A DNA stretch of 64,000 nucleotides from positions 15,765,291 through 15,829,290 of the forward strand of contig CM065301.1 of the NCBI GenBank assembly GCA_032871835.1, in the 5' to 3' direction. This DNA is from Dipteronia dyeriana (Eukaryota; Streptophyta; Magnoliopsida; Sapindales; Sapindaceae). The translations under genes and the position numbers were made by a program. Shown here one piece after another: positions 35,274-47,160 of this stretch; within the stretch, counting starts at the first letter, position 1, and the number at the start of each line of letters is the position of its first letter. The notes under the pieces are model-generated. The model saw only the letters and a list, made by a program, of their open reading frames with translations. It ran no database searches and was not told the origin of the DNA.

Positions 35274-36091
35274 TGTTGATAGTGATTTTTGGATTAACCA
35301 CTCGTCGAACAGATGATATGAATGAAAAATTAGACTGTAAATCAAAATAAATAAAGAGCAAAAAGCAACACAAGATTTTATGTGGTAAAACCCCAAGGCG
35401 GGGAAAGATCCACGGTTGTCGAGAACGGTAAAAGAAAAAAGAATCCACTAAATTGATAAAAGAATACAACCACAATCTTGTATGCTCTCATCTATGCTTA
35501 ATTATCGTTCATCCCTTTGTGGATGTTGTTAGGGTCTAGTTATATATTCATAGAACCCTAATTCTTGGTGCACAAGTAAGGGAAGTTCCTGTAACTAAAC
35601 CAAACTCTAACTTATTGGAGTCGTGTTATCCTTCTTCCTTGTTTTACGTTGATTGTCTTTTGATTGTGTTAGATCTCTTGCTTAATCTGGACTTTGATAT
35701 CTATAAGAAAATTTACTTCCTCATCAAAGTGTGCTTCTAGAAGCATTATTTAAGTAGGGCTCATTCTCTGCGTGTTTGAGTTATAACTACATTAAATCTT
35801 AATGTTATCCACGTGTCACACAACCGACCATCTGCTAAACCAGACCAAACCTGACCAAACCCGCTTTTCCCCGATCAGTGGTCTCACCAGATCATGACCT
35901 TAGCCCCGACCATCTTGACAATCCTGATTGGGTCTTCCTGCCTGATCGTTTGTGTTGTCTTTGTCAAGGGGCTTTACGAGTGCTCTTTGGTCAACTTGGG
36001 TTTATTCGATCAGGTTGTCTCCTAGTGATGTCGCATCTTCGACCATTGTCTTTTGTTACCATGCCACATCGTCCAAATTTTACCACTAACA
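35274..36091 (-). repeat. 3' LTR of the Gypsy element
   Basis: 818 bp. It matches 48631-49439 with, by eye, about one difference in ten bases over the first 200 bases, mostly transitions. Confidence 0.92.
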
Positions 36092-36529
36092 ATACCCTCT
36101 TAAACATACGAGACCGCGTATCTCGTTCCAAAGGTAGTTTACTTAGGGAAGTGTCTTTAATTTGTTCTGTTTTCTTGTCTTGTAGCTCTTCAATGTGCAT
36201 TTATTGTTTTATAGCTAAGCGTCGATATCAATCACTTTTCTTTCGGCTGATGCAATCATTTAGCCAGCTTTTTGAATTTGGAACGACACATGATTTTCGA
36301 TTTACATGCACCTACTTCGACCCTCGTCTCGTAACGTGTGTATACTCTGATGACGTCTTCTACTCCTACATATAACTTGAAACTTTTCACTTCACTTCCA
36401 TGACTTAACAGATTCTTTCCATAGAAAAAACCCTAGTCTTCCTTTCTTCTTCAACCTTCACTCTCATTCGCTTCATTTCCTTCTTTACAAATTGTTTGTG
36501 TTCTTGTAGTATCCATTTATATCCCAGGT

Positions 36530-39500
36530 ATGGATCCGACTCTTCGTTATCGATATTTTGAACTTATCATGCCTGTTATTGAGGCTGGCAATAATGAGAA
36601 TATCGATAGGCTTGAATCCATACTTTGAGGTCACTTTCAGGCATATACCCCTTCATTTCAACCCGTTGCTATAAATATAAATTATTCTATGACTCGTTCT
36701 GAGTTTGTCCCTTCATATGCTAACTTTTCTGGTTACGCTTTTATTGTTGTTTGCCCAAATATGTCGAAGACAACTAGCACAAGACAAACTACCAGAGGTT
36801 CGCCTAAAGAAACCGCTCGTCTAGCGAACTACTTGATGATAGTTTCACAGACGTTAAAGATGAAGGAGGTCATGAGGGAACGATGGGCATGCATGCTAAG
36901 GTTTACCACAAATCATCATTGTGCCTTTGATTTTGAGATTAACATGGCGATAGATGATGAGCTTAAGAAGTTCAAGGATCGGTTTGACCATCCGCGTTCG
37001 GTGTAACTGTCTCGCAGCGACCATCGTGTTATATGGAATCCCTCTTCCGGTGCAGTTGCTGTTTATGGGTCCATATTGTCCTCTAAGGTCACTCTCCCTA
37101 TTCAACCCTTCATTGCTCGATTCTTAGCAGATGCGGGGATTACCCCCGCTCAGCTGACCCCCAACTCGTACCAGGTGTTTATCATATTATGGCACCTATG
37201 GAAAAAAATCGAGACCAAGCACCCCCAACCCATCAGGAGATACGTAATTTTTATACCCTCGGGTGATCAGATACTGAAGGTACTTTTTATCTTCCGTCGA
37301 CCTCTCCGAGTAGTTGGATTCCCCATGACTACAATGAAAAGCCTACCCCTTATACATATAAGAACTACAAGGGCTTTATCTGGGGGTTCCCTTCGTCGAA
37401 CAAATAATGGAAGAATAGTTGCTTTTTATCAGCGACGACTGAGGTGAGACGATGTTTGTTGATGCTACCTATCGGTTAGCTCATAGCAGTGTCCCACGAC
37501 ACTTTTACAGCCCCGAGTTATGGAACAAAACTGCACATGTGATGATCAGATAGTAGGCTGATATTGTTGTCAAGGCGGCTCAAACTTTTTAGGAGGTCAG
37601 GGATTGCTGCAATTTATTTACAGAAAAAAGAGCTGATCGAGCTGGGACTTTTTTCCAAAATTTTCACCCGACGCAAGCGTTGTAGGTTTTTGTTTCTAAC
37701 TCCTTAACATTTTTATTGTATGTAGTTGTTCTTACCACTTTTCTTCACGTTTGTCTTTCCAATATATGAAGTGGATATCGTCTATGGCTGGCAGGTCGAA
37801 AATGCTAAAAACCTTGAACTAGTGAGCAAGAAAGCAACCACCTATCAGGTGGCTTAGGGTATTGCCCCCCTCCCTCCCCTAAGCATGACTTGGTGGAGCA
37901 CGTATATGAGTCTGATCGTGACTCTTTGGATGTTTTTACTGGACTGGCTGAAATAAGCTATCATGGTGTCTCTCCACTCCGAGGTTGTTGGAGAGGATCG
38001 TCTAGAGATATGTCCACCCGAGTGCAATTTACCCCCGAGGAATCTAACAAAGAGAGGTCTAGCAGAGAGAGATCGAGCTGAGATAGACCCACTAGGGATA
38101 GGCCAAGAAAATATGAACCAAGTAAGAGCTGATCCCATAAGGTGGAATCTGATGAAAAGATCCCTGGTAACAAAGTGGTTAAGATTGCAGAGGGATCTTC
38201 TGTCCATAAGGCCATTAGTAAAAGAGCGGATGCTCTGCGTGATGCTAACCCGTTACCATCTTAGCCAAAGGTTGACCCTACCATTCTTGATGATGATGAA
38301 GAGGATGATCAAGAGACCCTGACCGACCTAATTTTACAGGAGCAATGGTCGAAGAAAAAGGGCGATAGGGTTGCAACAATATCTTCCTCCCTTCCATCTG
38401 ATTCGGTCAAGGCCAATGATCCGATAGTAGCTCCTACTTATCCTGAGCCTTCTCAGGTTTAAACTGGCCGTCCTTCCTCAGATCTGCCCACACATCGCCT
38501 AGGGAAGACCCCCATATAGTTTTCCGTTAAACATCCGATAGTCTTTACTGACTCTGACTCTGATGATGGTGGGCTCAACTCAGAGGAGCAATTTATTGAT
38601 GATGATTTGCTCGATGTCACTGAGGAGCAAGCACTTCTTCCGATGTTCAAATCGAGGACAGGTGCTGTAGTTAATCTGGCTAATTATGTAAAGGTGAGTC
38701 AGCCTAGGAATGTCCCCTCAATCGTACCTCCTAGGTCTCTTCCTCAAGATGGTGTAGGTGAAGGTCAAGCCCTTGAGGGGCAGGGTTTCAAAGCCTCCGC
38801 GACTGTCTCTCAGGATAGAGATGGTACTGTAATTTCACGGGTGTAAACTGTCACAGACCCGACCCTCTCAGCGGCTCCCTCGATCACTTCCGCTTCCAGT
38901 CATGATCCACTTACTTTGTTGGCTCTCACAACTGCTCCTGTTTCTTGATCCTCTCATCGTCCTCATTCAAGTAGCTCTCGTGTCGATCACCTCTCCATGC
39001 TTCGATCGATGTCTGGTGGCGATAGGTACATTGGCTGATCCATATGATCTTTAACAGTGGAGTTTTTGTAAGTGCTTTCTACATCGCCCTTTGCCTGTGC
39101 TTTCACCAGTTTTTCTAATTCTTACTTTTTCTTTCTGGTGGTGGAGGAGCTAACTCGAGTCTTGGATAATCAAAAGAAGAAGGCCACTGAGATATTTCGG
39201 CTAAAAAGGGCTCTTACTGAGAAGAACGATACGCTTAAGTCTTATTTTGCCAATGCCTCCAAAGTTAAGCAGTACGAGGAGAAGATGAAGGCCTATGATG
39301 CGAGTGAGGTTGCCCTGAGGAAAACCATAACCAATGTTCTGGGCAGGGCTTCTGTAGCCGAGATAATTCTCAGAGAACTCACCACGAGGAATGCTTAGTT
39401 AGAGAAGAGGGTCGCCAAGACAGAGTTACGAAATGCTGAACTCGAGTCAATGGTCATCCTGGCAGAAACGGCAGCAAAGAAATTTGAAGAGGAGACCTAG

Positions 39501-40160
39501 ATTGCCCAAGACACCCTTACCTCTACTTAGCAAATCATGTTTGAGGCGCATCAGGCATATAAGGAAGCTCAAATCCACTATGAGAACCTAGCGAAGGACC
39601 TTGAGCAGCAACAAGTCAATATGGAGGTGTTTTCCCAAAAAGCTAGGTTAGCCTTCGAAGTCCAGAATGTGGATCGCTATAAGAGATCCCCAGCCTTTGA
39701 TGTTGTCATGCCGAGGGAATTCGAGAGATGGCTGACCACCGCTCGAGTATTCTTTGGCGGTAAGGAGATGAGGCTTACCAGAAATGGGACAAGACTATTA
39801 GGAGGCATAAAGACGAGTCCTTGGAAGCCGTAATGAGTCAAAGGATCATGTGGAGGGGCTACTGTAGATCCATCCAGAAGGATCCCCATCATATACACCT
39901 AGAGCTTCTTTTGAAGTGTTCCTTGGTGGTTTTCCATTACGGTGAAGAGAGCGACGCCTTAACCAAAGGAGTTGATGTTAGCCCCTTACCAGGTACAAAC
40001 TATTCTCCATTCATGAAAGAAGACCCAGAAGATCACATCACCTGACCAGACTTTAGAGACCTGAACAGAATTTGGTGACCTGAACCAAGACCATGGGGGT
40101 GGTGACCTTCCTCTAGGTGGATCTAGGCCAGAAGGTTCTTCTAGTACCCCAGATGCTTAA
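36530..40160 (+). pseudogene. Antisense additional ORF of the Gypsy element (gypsy-type transposon domain plus coiled coil)
   Basis: It starts MDPTLRYRYFELIMP at 36530, after a C/T-rich leader (36430-36520), and runs opposite to gag-pol. The part at 37076-37447 reads VTLPIQPFIARFLADAGITP then AQLTPNSYQVF. This is the core of the Pfam family called putative gypsy type transposon (PF04195). The part at 39144-39830 is a long charged coiled coil (VEELTRVLDNQKKKATEIFR, ENLAKDLEQQQVNMEVFSQK), as in the C-terminal half of that family. Stops (for example at 36626, 37004, 39396, 39498) and shifts make it dead. An intron-like stretch is seen near 37684-37727. Its function in the parent element is unknown. 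A polyadenylation-like AT stretch follows at 40210-40250. Confidence 0.8.
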
Positions 40161-41424
40161 CTCTCTTTCTTCGCCTCTTATCACCATTACCTATGTAACT
40201 GTTGTTTTATAATCTCTCCATTTTTGATACAAATAACTTAATTTATACATTTTTTTACTGTTTCTACTTAAGCAAGTGACTTAGCATGAATTGGTCATTT
40301 TGTCACATAATTAGGATAACCCGGAACCTTGGCCAAAATAAGTAACTAACTAAAAACTGGGTGATTTATGAATGGTTATAGTCACTTGTTAACTCGAACT
40401 AAGCATGTGTAGCCAAACCAAGTTAATTGTCTTGGTTACGACAATACCCTTTCATCTGGCGTGAATCACCCCGTAATTTGATCCCATTGGTATGGTGAAA
40501 CAAATGACCAATCTCTGACTAAGCGTTTTTACCTTAGTTGTGGTCTTAAGTTAGCTTGAACTGTGTGTATTACCTTACACCGAGCTAACTGACTCGACTG
40601 AGACTATGCTAGTGCAACTGGTTGTGATCTCTTCTATGTCAGTTATCAGTTTTTTAGTTGCGCCTGGTTTGGATGCACCACTGCAAACATGATATCTCTA
40701 GCTTGACCATGACTATTTATTAGCTCAAACTGTATTAAGTCTATCGTCCCAACTTCGGCCAAGCAACTTCCCAAGGTGGGGTGGTTTGTCATAATACCTT
40801 ATTCGGGTAGCGTCGGAGAGACCACTCGTGTTAGCCGATTTATTACTCGAACACCCAATCAATTTGTTGCTCCTATTTTACGTCAAGAAGTGCTATTTTA
40901 TAACCTATTTGCATGGTATCTAGTTGATAGACTCTTGTATTTTATCTGTCAACTAAGTCCTTGAGACGTCTCATAATAGTCTGTTCATCAAGATTCGTTG
41001 TAATGGAACATCTTATATTCAACTGCCTTCACAGGTACTTAATACTTTATTTGTGTCTATTTCTAAGTAGGAATTATTATCCCTCATTCAACTCTTAGCA
41101 CATCCCATCAAGTATTTACGACCTGAAGGCGCCCAAACAGTGCTTTAGTACACCCTGTTAGTTTCGATGAGTGTACACAACCTTTGCGACATGTGTTTTC
41201 AGCCCCCACACTGAGCCTATTAGGCGCTCCTATCGGCACTGAGCAGTTTCTAGATGCCTCGAGATTGCTTTTGTATACGAAAGTAGATTTAGTGTGTTAT
41301 TCTAGACATTTGAAATTGTTCCCTTAAAGGGGTTTTTATAAAATGCTAAAATGAAACATCAAATAATCGGCTAACAAAGAAAATTCATCTTTGAACTAAA
41401 AAGAAAGAAACTCTTAAGGGTAAA
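40161..41424. other. Non-coding spacer of the Gypsy element
   Basis: The spacer lies between the 3' ends of the antisense ORF and pol. Loose repeats of CTCGAACT/AGCTAACT-type words spaced 50-200 bp apart are visible, but no ORF of note. A convergent transcription arrangement would place both terminators here. Confidence 0.5.
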
Positions 41425-43137
41425 ACATCTTTAAGTATTGAGCATTGCATGGCCTGGGTAGCTCTATCCCTTCTGGTCGGGCAAGACGGTATGCTTCATG
41501 GCCAGCCAACCCTACCAATTGATATGGTCATTCCTATCTATCTGCCAATGCCCCAACTGATTTATCTATAGTATTGGGTGATACCCAACTCAGAACTAGA
41601 TCTCCGAGATGGAACCTTCTTACCCGGATGTGTGAGTTGTAATATCTGGCCTCCCTTTACAGATAAGTAGCGTTCCTTACCCTCAACAAGTTTTTTTTTT
41701 CCTCCAACTCGTCTAAGTTTTGTTATAACATTTCCACATTTGCTTTAAGATGGAAAAGTTACACCCTTAGTGAGTTATGAGCTATTTCAACTGGAATCAC
41801 TGTCTCTGTTCCGAATGCTAGGGAATATGGGGTCTTTCCTGTCGAAGTCCTTTCCGTGGTTCAATATGCCCATAGAACTTCGTGTAGTTTCTCTGCCCAG
41901 TTCCTTTCCTTAGCATCCAATTTTGCCTTTAGGGTATGGTTAATTATCTTATTTATTGCTTCTGTCTGGCCATTGGTTTAAGGATAAACTGGTGTAGCAT
42001 ATTAATTTTTTATACCAAAATCTTGACACATGTTTCTGAAGTTGTCACTGTCGAACTAGGTCTCGTTGTCTATGATTATTGTAAATGAGATTCTAAACTG
42101 ATAGATGATATTTTTCTTCACGAAGCTGGTTATGTTAGCTTCAGTTATATGCACAAGCACTTCTGCCTCGACCCGCTTTGTAAAGTAGTCCACGGCTACA
42201 ATGACGTGCTTCACTCCTCTTTTGGTTGTTGTTGGCATCTGGCCAATCAAATCTAACCCTCACATGGTAAATGGCCAAGGTGATGACAAGTTCTTCAACA
42301 GCTCAGAGGGTCTCTTGATGTCATTATCTATCCTCTTGTAGCCACCACATTGATCCGCGACTGCCTGAGCATATTGGAATAAGATCGGCTAGTAAAAGCC
42401 TTATCTGAGAGTCTTGTGCGCTAGGCTTTTACCTTCAGAGTGGTTCCCACACGCTCCCCCGTAGATACTTTCTAATATCTATCCGACTTCTGCTGGGCAA
42501 ACACATCTCTGTAAGGCCTATGAAAATATTCTCATGTACAATTCTCCTCCGACTATTGAATATCTAGTTACTCTATACCTGAGACGTTTTGCCTCAGTTA
42601 CTTCTATCGGGAGCGTCTCATTCTCTAGGCACTCCCTGATCGGGGTCATCCAAGTGGCTTATTCACCTTTAATCGCTCATACCTCCGATATTTCCTCTTG
42701 ATTCTCAATGCTCGGTATCTTAAGGTGTGCAACTAGGATGGTCTTTGACCGTATGCTGATAGTAGTCGATGTCAACTTTGACAAAGCGTTTGCCCTCTCA
42801 TTCTTCTCCATCGAGATCTGAGTAATCCTGTACGTCTTGAACCTTCTAAGCAACATCATGGATATCCCTAGATACGCATCCATGTTGTTGTCCTTGACCT
42901 GATATTCATCCAAGATTTGGTTTACCACCATCTGCGAATCACTGAATATTTCCAACTCATCTGCCCCTAGGGCCGTGCAAACCCTAAGTCCTTAAAATTG
43001 TCTCGTACTCAGCCATGTTGTTGGTGGCTTTGAAATCAAATTGCACAGTACATTCCACTTGGTCACCTTCTAGGGTGGATATAACTATCCTGGCCCCGCT
43101 GCTGTGCGTGTTTGACAATCAATCCACATTCAGTTTT
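41425..43137 (-). pseudogene. Gypsy RNase H-like domain and integrase
   Basis: On the minus strand the archaic-type RNase H has FKATNNMAEYE near 43015-43035 and IFSDSQMVVNQILDEYQVKD at 42895-42953. The integrase core follows (GQMPTTTKRGVKHVIVAVDY then FTKRVEAE at 42160-42245, with IIIDNE near 42062). The end of integrase (SWGIGR-type and LPRPWN-type words in shifting frames) reaches about 41425. Many nonsense codons are seen, so the domains are recognisable but not functional. Confidence 0.85.
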
Positions 43138-43760
43138 TAGATGAATTCTTCCTTTTCTTTCAACATCCCGATTGCCTTGTTGTTTGGTTCAGCGAACTCA
43201 ATAATCAGGTCGGCTACGACTTGTCCTTTTATCACGGCTCTTGGCAGATATGCTACGTCAAATTCACTCAACTTCACTAGCCATTTGGTCAACCTCCCAG
43301 ATACTTTAGGCTTTAACATAATTTGCTTCAGTGGGCAGTTTGTGTATACCTCAATCCCGTGGGCTTGAAAATATGGTCTCAGCTTCCTCGCTGCAGTTAC
43401 AAGTGCCAGTGTCATTTGTTCAGTTGGCGAGATCTTGTCTCAGCTGGTAGCAAAGCCTTGCTTGTGTAACATACTGGCTTTTGTACGCCCTCATCCAGCC
43501 AGACCAACACCGACCCTGTTGCCACAGCTGTTACTAACATGTATAGGTAGAGCACTTATTCCTCAAAGGGTTTAGTTAGAATTGGTTCTCTACCTAGGTA
43601 CTCCTCACACTCATTATTCCATTATACCCTCTTGCCTTTCTTGATTGCCCTAAAAAATGGGAGGCACTCGTCTGTTGATTTGCTTATGAATCGGTTCAGA
43701 GATGAAAAACAGCTTGTTAACCTCTGAATTTCCATCAATGTCTTCGGAGACCTCATCCCT
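43137..43760 (-). pseudogene. Gypsy RT connection and RNase H piece
   Basis: It starts at the solo-LTR edge with GMRSPKTLMEIQRL and SLNRFISKSTDECLPFFRAI. It goes on through the RNase H block at 43137-43415 (LVTAARKLRPYFQAHGIEV, SGRLTKWLVKLSEFDVAYLP, IKGQVVADLI). It directly continues the RT frame that ends at 45211 on the other side of the insert. Confidence 0.88.
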
Positions 43761-45209
43761 TGTAAGTTCCTCAGTTTTTTGATTGACTTATTTCGTTGAC
43801 AACCACATTTTGGGATAAATATGTAAGGGTAACTTAGGTATTGCTCAAGTCATTTCTTAAGCATCAAAGGTAAAATCACTTAATTAACTTCATTGAAGAG
43901 ATTTAGTGCAAACAAACTCACTCTCATGCATGTTTTTGATCACTTTGCATTTGTTCTTAATTGTCTTGATTATGTGCCTAATGTTGTTATCTCTTGCTTG
44001 TTTGAATTGATTGCATCTTGTGATTAAAATGTCATGTCATGTTAGGCATTAGGATGCATTCATTTCACCTCAATTCTCTTGCATGTATTGTGTGTGTGTA
44101 TGTGAAGGTGGTGAGTTGTGCGCCACTCGAGCAGCGCCCTCACCAACGCAGCTTTCCAGTGGGGTGTTGCTGGTCGTCATGCGCACCTCACCAGCGCAAC
44201 TTGTCCAGTGAGTTGTCGCTGGTTGTGCTCTACTCTACCAACGCACAGCTTTCCAGTGGGATGTTGCTGTTTTTGCCAAAACGATGTAGCTTCACTCTGG
44301 GCTTCATATAAATATACCATCTTCTTCCCAAATTCATTTTTTAGAGCTTCCTAACCTATTTTTGAGAGAGATATAAGGTTCTTTAGAAAGAGAAGCTCCA
44401 AGAAGCCATTTTTACTCAACCATCCTTAAAATCCAAATCATCAAGCATCTTTCAAGCATGGGTTTCTTGTTTGTTCATGACTAGGTATTCTCTACATGTT
44501 CTAAACTTTATGTTTTCATTACTAGGACATGTATACCTAGGGTTTTAGTCTTTATTGCATATTAATTGCATGCTTGTATGTTTAATTGCTTTATGACATG
44601 CTTGTGTATTGATTGTTGGTTGAGATGCATTAATTTGTGAAAGCTATCATTTAGGATGATTTTATCCTTCTAGCTAATTATTCTTGTCTTTGCATTTAGA
44701 ACATTGATATCTATGATTTGTTTTAATTGTCATTATTAATCCTAGATAAGCATGAATGTTTTGACCTAGCATTTTTGCATATTGAATATTCTTGCATATT
44801 CACTTAGGTTGCCATTATCTCTTCATTGTTGATTTAGCTTGTGGCTAAGTGGTTAGTGCACAAGGCTAGTGATCCAAAATCACTATTAATGCCCATTGGG
44901 TAGAGTGAAAGGGTTAGTAACTGGAGGGTTAGACGGGAGGTCAACCTAGGTTGTAAACTTTTACTCAATAGTGGATTTTGAGGATCAAGGGTGGCGCTCT
45001 GAACAGCCCGTGGTTTTTCCCAATTGGAGGGTTTCCACGTATATATTGCGTGTTGTTATTGATTTATGTTTGTTGTCTTTTATTTGAACATTAAAGTAGA
45101 GTGGGGTATAATTGTTAATATTGATTAATTCGTAAAATTGGTAATCTATCGAATCAAAACCTATTCACCCCCCTCTCTAGGTTATAGACACACTTTCTAG
45201 GGAATTTCA
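43761..45209. mobile_element. Solo LTR, 1449 bp, nested in Gypsy RT/RNase H
   Basis: Starts TGTAAGTTCC and ends GGAATTTCA. Flanks are TCCCT and TCTAT (three of five). Protein alignment across the site (the left side ends NPEKIKALK, the right side resumes GMRSPKT) shows that nothing but the duplication was added. Same family as 8904-11293. Landmarks are the CACCAGCGCA cluster (44120-44270), the CCCGTGGTTTTTCCC block at about 45005 and CACCCCCCTCTCTAG at about 45168. Confidence 0.87.
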
Positions 45210-45860
45210 TCTATTTCAATGCTTTTATTTTTTCCGGGTTTACTTCGATTCCTCTCTGATGAACTTGAAATCCTAGGAATCTTCCCGAGGGTACCCTGAA
45301 CACACACTTCTTTGGATTGAGCTTCATGTCGAACCTCCGTAACACTCTAAATGTCTCATTGAGATCTTCTACATGTTTTTCGAATGTTATGCTCTTTGTC
45401 AGCATGTCATCCACATACACCTCCATATTTCTACCGATCTGTAGGGTGAACATCATATTTACCAGTCTTTGGTAGGTCGTCCCGGCATTCTTGAGACCAA
45501 AGGGCATAACTTTGTAGCAGTATAACCCCTGATTAGTTGTGAAGGATGTTTTGTCTTCATCATGTTCTAACATTCGATCTGGTTATACCCTGAGTAGGCA
45601 TCCATAAGCTCAACAATTCATGACCAGCTGTTGCATCCACTAGCTGGTCAATCCGAGATAGGGGGAAGCTATCATTTGGACATGCTTTATTAAGGTTAGT
45701 AAAATCAACATATATCCTCAACTGGCCATTCTTATTTTTTACTAGCACCACATTGGCAACCCATTCAGGGTACTTTACTTCCCTTATGAATCCTGCTGCC
45801 AACAACTTCTCTACATTTTCTTTGATTGCCTTGCCTCTCTCAGGGTTAAACTGTCTTCTC
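45210..45860 (-). pseudogene. Gypsy reverse transcriptase
   Basis: Two minus-strand blocks are visible. The block at 45560-45805 has GFIREVKYPEWVANVVLVKN then GQLRIYVDFTNLNKACPNDS. The block at 45211-45573 has FTTNQGLYCYKVMPFGLKNA, the catalytic YVDD at 45406-45417, and GRFLGFQVHQRGIEVNPEKI. A frameshift near 45570-45600 (loss in the YSGYNQI region) separates them. Confidence 0.9.
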
Positions 45861-46309
45861 TTCTGAAAAATTGATTTTCTATCGGGATCAACTGCTTAGT
45901 AATGGGAGATTATTTTCTGGTCGATCCCACACATATCTTTGTGTTTCCACACAAACATGTCTTTGTATTCCTTTAGTAAGTTGACCAGTTCGTCCCGAAC
46001 TTGCTCTGTCGCCCGAGCCCCGAGCTTTAAAGTCATTTCGGGATAATTATCATCAACTGCAACCTCCATGGTTGGGTCATCTTCCTAGCTTTTCCTCTAT
46101 TCCGGAGATGTCTCCCTCGGGTCCAGGTCGAACCGGGTTGGAGTTTTTGCTCCAGCTTTTACTTCATCCATTTTTAGGTCTTCATCTTTTCCAAGAGTGT
46201 CTATTTGCACGGTTCTGCTCTTTCTCTGTACACAACCAAATTCATTTTTCTTACTCATTCTTATAAGCTTTTAATGCGCGTACTTCAACTTCCGTTAGGA
46301 ATTTCACTA

Positions 46310-46990
46310 TCAGCGCGAGGTGACAGTTATAGCCTTTGTCTTGTTCAAGAAAGGCCAGCCTAACAAGGTGTTGTATGGCCAATTCCCTACATTCACAACC
46401 ATAAAATCCAATGATACTGTCTTGGTGCAGGGGAAACTTCTGATCTCCACCAGTAATTTTATCTTTCCCAATGATCTTACTTCTACTCCTCCAAAGCCTC
46501 TCAATAGAACTTTGATGGGCTGGAGGTCTTTTTTTTACAACCGAGTTGATTGAATACTTCCACGCTCAAGATGTTTGTTGAGTTCTCATTATCGATCATT
46601 ACTTTTCTCACTTCCCTGTGCCCCACGTGAACTGACACGACAATCGCATTGTACGGCTTCACATCTGATCCATGTGTGTCTACCTTAGTAAAGACTATAA
46701 GATCCCATCCTTGTTTCAACCTTTTCTGGTCGGGGCATAACAAATTGACCTCCAAAATCCTCTTCCCATTTATGGCTTTTCTGACCCCCGTCATTCATTC
46801 TCGATTGCTAGCCCCTGTACGGTTCGCCAAAGATGGTGTTAATTGCCCAGCTATCAGGATTTTTTCTAGGGCTCTTCTGGTTTCTATTATGCTCTTCCAT
46901 CAAGGTGTCCTTGTACCGATCATCCCTGCTTCTAAGGATCATGTCTTTGAGGTGTCCTTGTCTGGTCAGTTTTTCGATTTAGACCCTTAA
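46310..46990 (-). pseudogene. Gypsy aspartic protease region
   Basis: VMIDNENSTNILSVEVFNQL at about 46540-46600 stands where the D-x-G-S-S active site is expected, so the catalytic Gly-Ser is altered. The flap and C-terminal part (GFGGVEVRSLGKIKLLVEI, TLLGWPFLNKTKA) is open at 46310-46504. A frameshift joins the two. Confidence 0.8.
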
Positions 46991-47160
46991 TTGGTAGCAC
47001 TTAGAGGTTTCGTGACCATTATCCTGATGAAACCTGTAATATTTGGTGGTGTCTATCCCAGCAAAGCTTGACTATTTTTGGGGCTTCTTGTGCAAATTCT
47101 TACCCTCTATCACATTTAAGATCTCCTACTGTCTTCTAGCCAACAGGGTAAATTGGTGTA

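Noticed and set aside
35878..36375. 165-codon plus-strand ORF
   Set aside because: It lies mainly in the Gypsy 3' LTR and runs into the antisense leader. No domain is found, and the partner LTR at 49159-49437 has only a shorter, diverged version.
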